Below, piece after piece: positions 1 through 6,573 of a stretch of DNA of 49,097 bases (within the stretch, counting starts at the first letter, position 1; every line of letters starts with the position of its first letter). The translations under genes were made by a program, and so were the position numbers. Under the pieces are notes generated by a model. It was not told the DNA's origin and ran no database searches. It was given only the letters and a program-made list of their open reading frames with translations. Source of the DNA: Methanoregula sp. UBA471. Its GTDB lineage: Archaea; Halobacteriota; Methanomicrobia; Methanomicrobiales; Methanospirillaceae. The stretch lies in contig DADT01000042.1 of assembly GCA_002495065.1 (NCBI GenBank), positions 1 to 49,097 of the forward strand, read 5' to 3'.

Positions 1-2
1 TC

Positions 3-1637
3 TGCCAGGACTGGGACCTGCGCTATTTCTTCTATTATGGCCTGATGCCCGACGGCAATGGGACAAAGGCTTCGGTGGCCGGTCCCGCGAAGCGTCCGGA
101 GGTTGCAATTCTCCATGCGGTAAAAGCACTCGGATCCGCCCAGACTAATTTTGCCGGTGGGCAGGGTTATTACAATTTCCTCACCTTCCTGGCACCGTAT
201 ATGGAGGGGATGGGGTATAACGAGATCAAACAGAACATGCAGATGTTTGTCTATGAAATGACACAGATGATGGTAGCCCGTGGAGGACAGCTCGTCTTTT
301 CTTCAATCCAGCTCTCACCAGGTGTACCGACTCTCTGGCAGGACAAGCCATGCATTTTTAAAGGAAAGATCTGGGACGGCAAATCAGCACCTCTTCGCAC
401 GTACGGTGAGTTCGAGCGTGAGGTGCGATTGCTCTTTAAAGCGCTCATGGAAGTAATGCTCGAAGGGGATTACTGGGGCAAACCCTTCAACTTCCCAAAG
501 CCCGAGATCTCCATCGAACCGGATTTCATGAACGAACGCGAAGAGTTCAACGCGAAAAACCCTGATCTTCCGACATTTCAGGAACTATACCTGATGACCT
601 TTGAACTCGCTTCGAAGTTCGGAACACCCTATTACGATAACCAGCTCCCCGCGTACCGCGGAGCGGGTAAAGGGATTTCCTGTTACCAGTGCTGTGCTTA
701 TCAGTTTTCTGCGGTGGCAGACAAGGATTCGGATTTTGATAAAAAGATGTATTTTGAGGATGGCAGGCATTTCTCGATGGGCTCCTGGCAGGTTGTTTCC
801 GTGAACTGCCCCCGTGCGGCATACAATGCAGAAGGAGATGATGCCCGTCTTTTTGCTGAACTCAAGGTGCTCATGGATGTTGCGGTGGATATTTTCAAGA
901 TCAAACGCCGATGGATGGACCTCATCCGGGCAAACAGCCGGATGCCATTTGCCATGCAGCGCCCAAAGGACCCGAACACGGGCGAACGTGGCGCACTTGC
1001 TGTCGAACTTGAAGGACTTGTCTATACGATAGGTGTCGTCGGTGTCAATGAGATGGTGCAGCACCACACGGGTAAGCAGCTCCACGAATCAAAAGAAGCA
1101 TTCAGGCTTGCCATACGTGCGATGACTGAGATGGAGCTGTACGGTCGCGAACTCTCCGCAAAGAATAACATGACCATTGCCCTTGCCCGCACGCCTGCAG
1201 AGACGACCGGCCAAAGGTTTGCGGTTGCCGATTTGCTCGATCGCCGGTATCACGATTATGCAGTAAACGTGATCAAAGGTGACATCGAAGAAGGCCTGGA
1301 AATGCTGGGCAAGAGCCGTGATCTCCCCATATACTATACGAATGGAACCCATGTGGCACCGGGAGCAAATGTCCCGCTCACCAAACGTATGGAAATCGAG
1401 CATGTATTCTTCCCCATTGTTGATGGGGGGAACATCTTCCATATCTGGCTGGGTGAGGCGCGTCCGGATCCACGTGGACTCATGGATATGGCGATGAAGC
1501 TCTGCCGCAATACCCAGATAGGATATTTTGCTTTTACCCGGGATATTACGGTCTCACTCCGCCAGTTCCACGAGATGCGTTCGTCAAAGAAATCCATTAC
1601 CCCTTATATCCCCTCAGATTTTCCTGTCAAGGTCTAA
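3..1637 (+). CDS. nrdD: Anaerobic (class III) ribonucleotide reductase-like protein, 5'-partial, lacking the usual C-terminal glycyl-radical module
   Basis: The reading frame is open from base 3, so the gene starts outside the window; the first in-frame ATG at 45 is internal. Class III ribonucleotide reductases make deoxyribonucleotides with a glycyl radical. Visible family segments, in order, are a GPAKRPEVAI block, the GYYNFLTFLAPYMEGMGYNE block, an RGGQLVFSSIQL block, and a cysteine-rich finger-loop segment reading SCYQCCAYQFS. The C-terminal half ends with an IGYFAFTRDITV block. In family members that block is followed by a CxxC...CxxC zinc site and an R-V/I-x-G-Y glycyl-radical loop. Here about 24 unrelated residues follow and then a stop. 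I checked the other two frames to about 1800 and saw no zinc or glycyl motif, so a simple frameshift is unlikely. It may be an inactive paralogue, a gene eroded at its 3' end, or a variant working with a separate radical subunit. Family assignment is good; activity is uncertain. Confidence 0.8.
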   Translation, partial: CQDWDLRYFFYYGLMPDGNGTKASVAGPAKRPEVAILHAVKALGSAQTNFAGGQGYYNFLTFLAPYMEGMGYNEIKQNMQMFVYEMTQMMVARGGQLVFSSIQLSPGVPTLWQDKPCIFKGKIWDGKSAPLRTYGEFEREVRLLFKALMEVMLEGDYWGKPFNFPKPEISIEPDFMNEREEFNAKNPDLPTFQELYLMTFELASKFGTPYYDNQLPAYRGAGKGISCYQCCAYQFSAVADKDSDFDKKMYFEDGRHFSMGSWQVVSVNCPRAAYNAEGDDARLFAELKVLMDVAVDIFKIKRRWMDLIRANSRMPFAMQRPKDPNTGERGALAVELEGLVYTIGVVGVNEMVQHHTGKQLHESKEAFRLAIRAMTEMELYGRELSAKNNMTIALARTPAETTGQRFAVADLLDRRYHDYAVNVIKGDIEEGLEMLGKSRDLPIYYTNGTHVAPGANVPLTKRMEIEHVFFPIVDGGNIFHIWLGEARPDPRGLMDMAMKLCRNTQIGYFAFTRDITVSLRQFHEMRSSKKSITPYIPSDFPVKV

Positions 1638-1867
1638 TGGAGGGGATTTCTGTAGTTCAGAGAAGGTCGCTCAGGAATAGGCAGGTGTCATTCCCATTTT
1701 TGATCGGCAAGCGATTTTCGATTCAACTGTCAGCCAGGATTGTTCCTGGATCCTCTTTTCACCGGTTTGTTGAGATGTAATACTGATTAGTGCACTACAG
1801 CGTGGGGCATAGGAATTCATTGTCTCATGATATCATAGAGAAGCGGGTTCTCTGGTATCCTGCTTAT

Positions 1868-1910
1868 GATGAACGCCGCCGCCCCTGAAGGGACGCCCCC
1901 GCGGCGGATC
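1868..1910 (-). repeat. R1 GC-rich repeat
   Basis: About 43 bp, with the core GATCCGCCGCGGGGGCG read on the minus strand and ending in GGGGGCGGCGGCGTTCATC. The CCGCCGC and GCGGCGG arms can pair. Other copies lie at 13337, 32351, 42565 and 45190, with a decayed one at 36215. Confidence 0.85.
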
Positions 1911-1934
1911 AATAACTAAAATCCGGGCTCAGAA

Positions 1935-2142
1935 GAAATCCTCAAAATATTTTTCTTAACGCTCTTTGTGGCTACTGGCATGAAATGCCTCCGCCCCCAA
2001 CGCTGTGGCACCCCCCTTGGAACGATAACTCCAGAAAAGGTAATACGACACAATCGCAAAGCGAAGGGGCGGTTCGGGGGGACAGGCACTGTCCCCTCCG
2101 TAAACAGGTGCTTTACAATTTGTTGTAACTCACGGTTTCTAT
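1935..2142 (+). repeat. R3 repeat, copy 1 (~208 bp)
   Basis: It begins GAAATCCTCAAAATATTTTTC and ends with GGTTTCT, giving a short imperfect terminal inverted repeat. Inside are a CCTCCGCCCC block, a CTCCAG half-hairpin and a perfect hairpin GGGGACAG-GCA-CTGTCCCC. It closely matches the R3 copies at 13454 (reverse), 36310 and 48583. It sits between an R1 and an R2 copy that are normally about 32 bp apart. Confidence 0.88.
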
Positions 2143-2172
2143 CAAGCGAAAATCCGAAGTAAATCTCCCTTA

Positions 2173-2204
2173 CCCGCCGTGCCTCGAAGAGGCCCTGAGG
2201 CGGG
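2173..2204 (-). repeat. R2 hairpin repeat
   Basis: About 32 bp. On the minus strand it reads CCCGCCTCAGGGCCTCTTCG and so on. The GCCTC-loop-GAGGC inner stem and CCCGCC/GGCGGG outer stem form a long hairpin. A decayed relative follows at 2341-2371. Confidence 0.85.
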
Positions 2205-2468
2205 TGATCCTCATAAATGTTTTATGAAATTCACCGTTTTGGAATAGTTTTTGAAACAGAGGGTGATGAACGCCATTGCGTCCGGGGGAACGTTTCCGCT
2301 GCTGATCATCCAGCAGGTAAATTTCCGATATCCTTCAGAGCCGCCATTCCTCGAAGAAGCGTTGAGGCGGGAGACCTCATTCTGGTTGTGCGGATTTTTC
2401 ATCGGTGAGGGTTCACCATGAACATGAGATCGTGAAAATAGGGAATCGGAATGGGTACCCCAAAAAAA

Positions 2469-2888
2469 TCATACAGTACTGACTTTTTTCAGGGTTATAT
2501 CCATGATGCCGCGATGAACACGATAATAACTGTGAATCCTGTCTATGGGATGATCGAGCATGACCGATACATTCCGGTTATCAATATCCACCCTTACGCT
2601 TGTTGGCTGGATATCAACGAGGGGAGCATTTTTTGAATCAACCGGTATCGTAACGGTAATAAAAATCCTGTCGTCAGATTCCACGATTTCGTAAGGGATT
2701 TCTTCATCATTGCCAGGCTGACCCTGTCGGAAGATCTCCGGTTCTCCGTTCGAAGGATTGCGGGTGATTATCGTGTATCCAATGATTCGTGCATTGTGGC
2801 TGTCTGGCATGTTTTTAACGATGTCTTCAACGATCTTTGCGAGGTTATTGAAAACATCGTCATAAGGACTGTTTGGATCATTCTGCAT
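2469..2888 (-). CDS. Hsp20/alpha-crystallin-like small protein
   Basis: 139 residues. The N-terminal half (about 1-60) is polar and may be helical: FNNLAKIVEDIVKNMP. The C-terminal half (about 65-135) alternates short beta strands in the pattern of an alpha-crystallin or CS beta-sandwich: RIFITVTIP, SVRVDIDNRNVSVML, MDITLKKV. Members act as holdase chaperones or protein-interaction modules. The ATG at 2888 lies inside the upstream regulator gene, an 11-bp overlap, so the two are co-transcribed and probably translationally coupled. The C-terminal I-x-I motif of classical small heat-shock proteins is not evident, so a CS-domain protein of other function is the alternative. Confidence 0.6.
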   Translation of the reverse strand: MQNDPNSPYDDVFNNLAKIVEDIVKNMPDSHNARIIGYTIITRNPSNGEPEIFRQGQPGNDEEIPYEIVESDDRIFITVTIPVDSKNAPLVDIQPTSVRVDIDNRNVSVMLDHPIDRIHSYYRVHRGIMDITLKKVSTV

Positions 2889-3501
2889 GTACGCCTCGGA
2901 GTGTATACAGGTCTTTTGTCCGTCCGATTATTCCTTTACGCTCGAACCGTTTCAGGATTTCACTTAGGTCCTTTGGGGGCAACTCGGTGACCTGTTCCAG
3001 TTCATCGAGAGTAAGTGAGTCATGGGACAGTGCGATTATTACAATAATCTCTCGATCGCTGGTGAATAAATCCTTATGGTTTCGGGCAAGGTCACTGATT
3101 TTCATTTCGATATCATGGCTGATTTGTTCGAGATTGGAGAGAATCATATCGTGAGCCCGGATCATCTGCCCGAACATCCTGATCGAGGTTTTTATCCGTT
3201 CAGTTTCGTCGCCGGCATCTTCATCTTCTGCAGCCACAGATGTTCGCTTGAGGCTGATGTCGACGAGAATGTCATTGGCAAGATAATAGTATTTCCGCCG
3301 GCGGTCATCTGTCTGGCAGGAAAGAATTGCTTCCCGCTCCATCATCTGGAGATGATCAATTACTGCTTTTGGCGAGATCATCAGTGTCTCAGAGATCTCG
3401 GTCACAAAACAGGGTTTCTGACGTAACAATCCGATGATCCTCCTTCGGTTCCTGTTCCCGAGGATATCGAGCAGCCGTGAAACCTCAGCAGCTTCATCCA
3501 T
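2878..3501 (-). CDS. ArsR-family transcriptional regulator with two winged-helix segments
   Basis: 207 residues. The N-terminal winged helix (about residues 7-85) is the classic ArsR pattern: a LLDILGNRNRRRIIGLL helix, a recognition region around ISETLMISPKAVIDHLQMM, and a wing with DDRRRKYYYL. The middle (about 95-145) is probably helical and may dimerise. A second HTH-like segment follows (about 150-205: LTLDELEQVTELPPKDLSEI and RFERKGIIGRTKDLYTLRG). There is no obvious cysteine metal site, so a metal-free effector or a stress signal is more likely. The gene overlaps the Hsp20-like gene by 11 bp, which suggests it controls that chaperone-like protein and itself. The ATG at 3501 follows an A/T-rich promoter region closely, leaving little or no leader. 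Confidence 0.85.
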   Translation of the reverse strand: MDEAAEVSRLLDILGNRNRRRIIGLLRQKPCFVTEISETLMISPKAVIDHLQMMEREAILSCQTDDRRRKYYYLANDILVDISLKRTSVAAEDEDAGDETERIKTSIRMFGQMIRAHDMILSNLEQISHDIEMKISDLARNHKDLFTSDREIIVIIALSHDSLTLDELEQVTELPPKDLSEILKRFERKGIIGRTKDLYTLRGVHAE

Positions 3502-3507
3502 CTTTAC

Positions 3508-3539
3508 TTAATGTTAGTCTGGGAAATATTTAGCATTAA
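3508..3539 (-). promoter_or_regulatory. Possible promoter and autoregulatory palindrome of the ArsR-type gene
   Basis: On the minus strand a TATA-like GCTAAATATTT (about 3523-3533) lies some 25 bp ahead of the ATG at 3501. It is flanked by an inverted repeat, TTAATG (3508-3513) and CATTAA (3534-3539). ArsR regulators often bind such sites over their own promoter. Recognition is by eye only. Confidence 0.35.
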
Positions 3540-3722
3540 TTCATTGTGCAGACTTCAGACCGGATTGAGCGGGTCATTGCAGGATATTCTGTCGTGCTTT
3601 TTGCTTTCGTTTTTTTAAGGATCCGTGGAGCCATCATGTCGGAATTTTCTTTGAATAATTTCCAGAATTATATTATTACCAACTATTATCTGTTGACAGC
3701 GCCAATAAGTTATGGTGATAGT

Positions 3723-3950
3723 ATGGAAAGACAACCCGTTCAATCCTGTAACCTGAAAAGTGTTGGTTACGATAATACATTAAAAAATCTGGAGATTGAG
3801 TTTCATTCCGGGCTGGTTTATCAATATCAGAATGTTCCTTCCCAAATCTATGCAAATCTCTTAAGCGCCCAGTCGACCGGGACGTTTTTTACTGACAAGA
3901 TAAAAAACCGGTATCGATCGAAGCGGCTTGACAAAGTAACCGTCCAGTGA
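3723..3950 (+). CDS. KTSC-domain small protein
   Basis: 75 residues from the ATG at 3723. A longer open frame reaches back to 3546, but the extra N-terminus has no family pattern and the domain starts right after 3723. The KTSC pattern is clear: SVGYDNTLKNLEIEFHSGLV, YQYQNVPSQIYANLLSAQS, and a final FFTDKIKNRYRSKRL. KTSC is a small domain named for lysine-tRNA-synthetase-associated versions; free-standing copies are common and their function is not established. No operon partner: the upstream genes run the other way and purH ends convergently about 150 bp downstream. A GGTGAT stretch about 5 bp before the ATG is a weak ribosome-binding site. Confidence 0.75.
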   Translation: MERQPVQSCNLKSVGYDNTLKNLEIEFHSGLVYQYQNVPSQIYANLLSAQSTGTFFTDKIKNRYRSKRLDKVTVQ

Positions 3951-4098
3951 CTGGCCGGGCACTGTGGATTTCATTCCTTCCCTTACACTTTTTTATCAGT
4001 TCAGAACCTGTTGTCAGGTTTTCCTGCAGGACAGCCCGGTAGTTGCAACAATTTTATGGAAGGTTCTGTCACAATGAATAAGGAAATTTGGATGAGTC

Positions 4099-5583
4099 TC
4101 AATGCCTGAAGTATCGGACACCGGTGAAAATCATCGCCATATGGAGCCTGTTCGCCGCATCGATTACCTCTTTGTCGCGGATAGATCCGCCCGGCTGTAT
4201 AAGTGCTGTAGCCCCTGCTTCAGCCGCAACTTCGAGAGTGTCTGCAAATGGCAGGAATGCATCTGAAGCAACAGCAGAACCAATCAGCGATGATCGGGCT
4301 TTCCCGACTGCAATCTTTGCAGCATCCACTCTGCTCATCTGACCGGCACCAATCCCGAGAGTACGCTTCTGATCGGCAAAGATGATGGTATTGCTTCTGG
4401 CATGCTTACACACCTTCCAGGCAAGCTGAACCGCCCTCAGCTCATCGGGAGTCGTGTCTCGATCGGTGATCACCTTCCAGTGCTCCTGATACGGGGGCGT
4501 TCGCTGAACAAGGACTCCTCCATCAATCGATCGGATTTCATCAGAACCGGATTTTTCCGGCAGAATCAGCACACGCATGTTTTCCTTTTTCCTGATGATG
4601 GCAAGGGCTTCTTCAGAAAATGACGGGGCAACGAGGACTTCAACAAATGTTCCGGCAATCTCTTCAGCTACGTTTTTATTGATTTCACGGTTGAAACAGA
4701 CGACAGATCCGTAAGCAGAAACGGGATCGACTTCACGGGCATCGATGTAGGCCCCGGCTATGTCTGCGCCGAGAGCGACGCCGCAGGGATTATTATGTTT
4801 TATAATGACAGCAGCAGGATCTTCAAATTCCCGGAGGAGTGCCACCCCGGCATGAACATCAAGATAATTGTTATAGGACATCTGCTTTCCCTGAAGGGGT
4901 ATGGCTCCTGCAATACCTTCCTCTCCATACACTGCAGCCTCCTGATGCGGATTTTCGCCGTATCGCAGTGTTCTGCCATGACTGAACTGAACCGTATAGG
5001 TGGTAGGAAACGGATCACTGAGGCTGAACAGGTAGTTGCTGATTGCACCATCATAGGCTGCCGTTCTGGCAAACGCTTTCTTTGCGAAAGCAAGGCGCTG
5101 ATCGAGAGAAAGTTCATTGCCCTGAATTGCTGTAATTAACGAGGGATAATCCTCAGGGTCTACAACAACCGTGACATTTTTGAAATTTTTTGCTGCTGCC
5201 CGGATCATCGCAGGGCCGCCGACATCGATAAACTCGATCAATGATTCGAGATCCATATGCTGCCCTGCCATCTTCTCAAAAGGGTACAGGTTTACAACGA
5301 GGACATCAATCCGGTTAATACCATGCTTAGCCATCACCAGGTCATCAATCTGCCTTCTGCCCAGGAGACCCCCGTGCACTTTCGGGTGGAGCGTCTTTAC
5401 CCGGCCATCCATCATCTCGGGAAAACCGGTATAGCTGGAAACCTCGGTAAACTTCATGCCGGCTTCGGCAAGTGCTTTTCCGGTTCCACCTGAGCTCATA
5501 ATATTATATTTCTGACGCGAAAGTTCCTCGGCAAGCTCGACGATACCGGTCTTGTCCCAGACCGAGAGTAGTGCCCACTTCAT
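4099..5583 (-). CDS. purH: Bifunctional AICAR formyltransferase / IMP cyclohydrolase
   Basis: 494 residues, close to the usual bacterial length of about 500-530. PurH performs the last two steps of IMP synthesis in the cytosol: it formylates AICAR with 10-formyl-H4folate and closes the ring. The N-terminal MGS-like cyclohydrolase domain (about 1-195) shows MKWALLSVWDKTGIVELA, SSGGTGKAL, and MDGRVKTLHPKVHGGLLGRR. The formyltransferase domain shows RYGENPHQEA and the catalytic IIKHNNPCG segment. Many archaea use PurP and PurO instead, so this is the bacterial-type solution. It also raises the question of which formyl donor is used in a methanogen whose main C1 carrier is methanopterin. No ribosome-binding site is visible before the ATG; the transcript is probably leaderless. 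It stands alone, with no neighbouring purine genes. Confidence 0.96.
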   Translation of the reverse strand: MKWALLSVWDKTGIVELAEELSRQKYNIMSSGGTGKALAEAGMKFTEVSSYTGFPEMMDGRVKTLHPKVHGGLLGRRQIDDLVMAKHGINRIDVLVVNLYPFEKMAGQHMDLESLIEFIDVGGPAMIRAAAKNFKNVTVVVDPEDYPSLITAIQGNELSLDQRLAFAKKAFARTAAYDGAISNYLFSLSDPFPTTYTVQFSHGRTLRYGENPHQEAAVYGEEGIAGAIPLQGKQMSYNNYLDVHAGVALLREFEDPAAVIIKHNNPCGVALGADIAGAYIDAREVDPVSAYGSVVCFNREINKNVAEEIAGTFVEVLVAPSFSEEALAIIRKKENMRVLILPEKSGSDEIRSIDGGVLVQRTPPYQEHWKVITDRDTTPDELRAVQLAWKVCKHARSNTIIFADQKRTLGIGAGQMSRVDAAKIAVGKARSSLIGSAVASDAFLPFADTLEVAAEAGATALIQPGGSIRDKEVIDAANRLHMAMIFTGVRYFRH

Positions 5584-5592
5584 GGTGAAGTG

Positions 5593-5631
5593 TATGCATA
5601 ACAGGAAAGAAAAATGTATGCAGCGTGCATA
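5593..5631 (-). promoter_or_regulatory. purH promoter with two TATGCA palindromes
   Basis: TATGCATA (5593-5600) is an 8-bp palindrome about 10 bp before the purH ATG. TATGCA-N3-TGCATA (5617-5631) is a second one centred about 28 bp further upstream. On the minus strand an A/T-rich ATACATTTTTC between them (about 5609-5619) is at TATA distance from the ATG. Two copies of one motif bracketing a promoter suggest an operator; no regulator is identified. Confidence 0.4.
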
Positions 5632-5978
5632 TCGGGTGAAGGATGAGTATGGTCATGGTAGCCAGGACAACCCCGGCTTTCCCGTTTTTCCTTCCGTTAT
5701 CATTTCCTGAAATGATTTGAACTGAGAAAGATACTATGGGAATTGTCGAAAAAATCCGGAATAAGCAGGAACCGCGGAATCGTGGTCACGGTATCCTGTG
5801 CGTGATTTTTTTTTCATATATGAAAAAAGGAATTCTGAGTAACAGTTATTTTTAATATGCACGTAATTCTGATGATCTACCGGAAGAAATCGCCCCAAAA
5901 TAAAATCAATTAAAAATTTACGCCCCATTCGTCAAACTGGGTGATATTTACAGGTATTTGGATTAATATGATATCAAA

Positions 5979-5988
5979 ATTTATATAG
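5979..5988 (+). promoter_or_regulatory. TATA box of the grpE-dnaK-dnaJ operon
   Basis: AATTTATATA lies about 25 bp upstream of the ATG at 6008, the archaeal TATA distance. It is embedded in an A/T-rich stretch with ATATCAAAA just upstream, which may serve as BRE. Transcription would begin at or near 6008. Confidence 0.6.
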
Positions 5989-6007
5989 AACCACAATACA
6001 ATAGATA

Positions 6008-6571
6008 ATGGAACATCAAACGGGATGTACTATGGACGACGCAGAAATCAGTACAGGACAAGAGAGAGCACCTGATCAGGGAGGAGAAAATTGCCTGACG
6101 GAATGTCCATCGTGTGCAGCCGAGCTGGAAAGACAGAAGACCGCATATGCTGAATTGAATGACCAGTTCCTGCGTCTTGCAGCTGATTTTGAAAATTTCA
6201 AAAAGCGCTCGGCACGCGACAGGGAGCTTTTTGTCTCTCTGGCAATTGAACGATTTGCTGTTGACATTCTTGAAGTACTGGATAATTTTGAACGGGCACT
6301 ACAATCTGATGATGCCCATCTTCGCGAAGGAGTGAATCAGATCCACCAGCTTCTTCATGACCGGTTATTGCGTAATGGGATAACGCCTGTAGATCCATGT
6401 AAAAAACAATTTAATCCTGCGGAGCATGAAGCAGTCGCTCATATTGTGTCTGACGAACCCGCGGGTTCGGTGATAGATGTGATAGCCCGTGGATACCGGA
6501 TGAATGATAAGGTAATCAGATACGCAAAAGTAGCAGTCTCAAAAGGAAATCAGAAAGACCAGGAGGTATAA
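6008..6571 (+). CDS. grpE: Nucleotide exchange factor GrpE
   Basis: 187 residues. GrpE speeds ADP release from DnaK in the cytosol. An acidic low-complexity N-terminus (about 1-35) is followed by a long helix (about 38-95, ending LAADFENFKKRSARDRE) and the C-terminal beta domain, with the typical FNPAEHEAVAHI and VIARGYRMNDKVIRYAKVAV segments. The order grpE-dnaK-dnaJ matches the bacterial operon, and archaeal copies are generally held to derive from bacteria. The start may be 6008 (leaderless, matching the TATA box) or the in-frame ATG at 6032; both give a full domain. Its last codons contain the AGGAGGT ribosome-binding site of dnaK, and only 2 bp separate the genes. No hrcA or CIRCE-like element is visible. 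Confidence 0.93.
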   Translation: MEHQTGCTMDDAEISTGQERAPDQGGENCLTECPSCAAELERQKTAYAELNDQFLRLAADFENFKKRSARDRELFVSLAIERFAVDILEVLDNFERALQSDDAHLREGVNQIHQLLHDRLLRNGITPVDPCKKQFNPAEHEAVAHIVSDEPAGSVIDVIARGYRMNDKVIRYAKVAVSKGNQKDQEV

Positions 6572-6573
6572 AA

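Larger units (their letters stand above)
1638..2468. other. Gene-free stretch carrying R1, R3 and R2 repeats
   Basis: No convincing gene. It holds a GC-rich R1 repeat (1868-1910), a full R3 repeat (1935-2142), an R2 hairpin (2173-2204) and a decayed R2-like copy (2341-2371). Short open frames here fall inside the repeats and have no recognisable protein pattern. Confidence 0.8.
5584..6007. other. Divergent intergenic region between purH and grpE
   Basis: 424 bp. Besides the purH promoter motifs and the grpE TATA box, the rest is A/T-rich and shows no gene or repeat I recognise. The minus-strand frame at 5734-5928 has no family pattern. Confidence 0.7.

Noticed and set aside
585..1085. Minus-strand frame of 166 codons inside the reductase-like gene
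   Set aside because: Shadow of the coding strand; no motif, and the plus-strand frame has clear family segments.
1968..2162. Small plus-strand frame rich in Arg/Gly inside R3, and similar ones at 36264, 36269 and 48525
   Set aside because: The frames differ between R3 copies and are broken at different points, so the repeat does not code for a conserved protein.
5734..5928. Minus-strand frame between purH and grpE
   Set aside because: Composition is that of A/T-rich intergenic DNA; no start signal or pattern.
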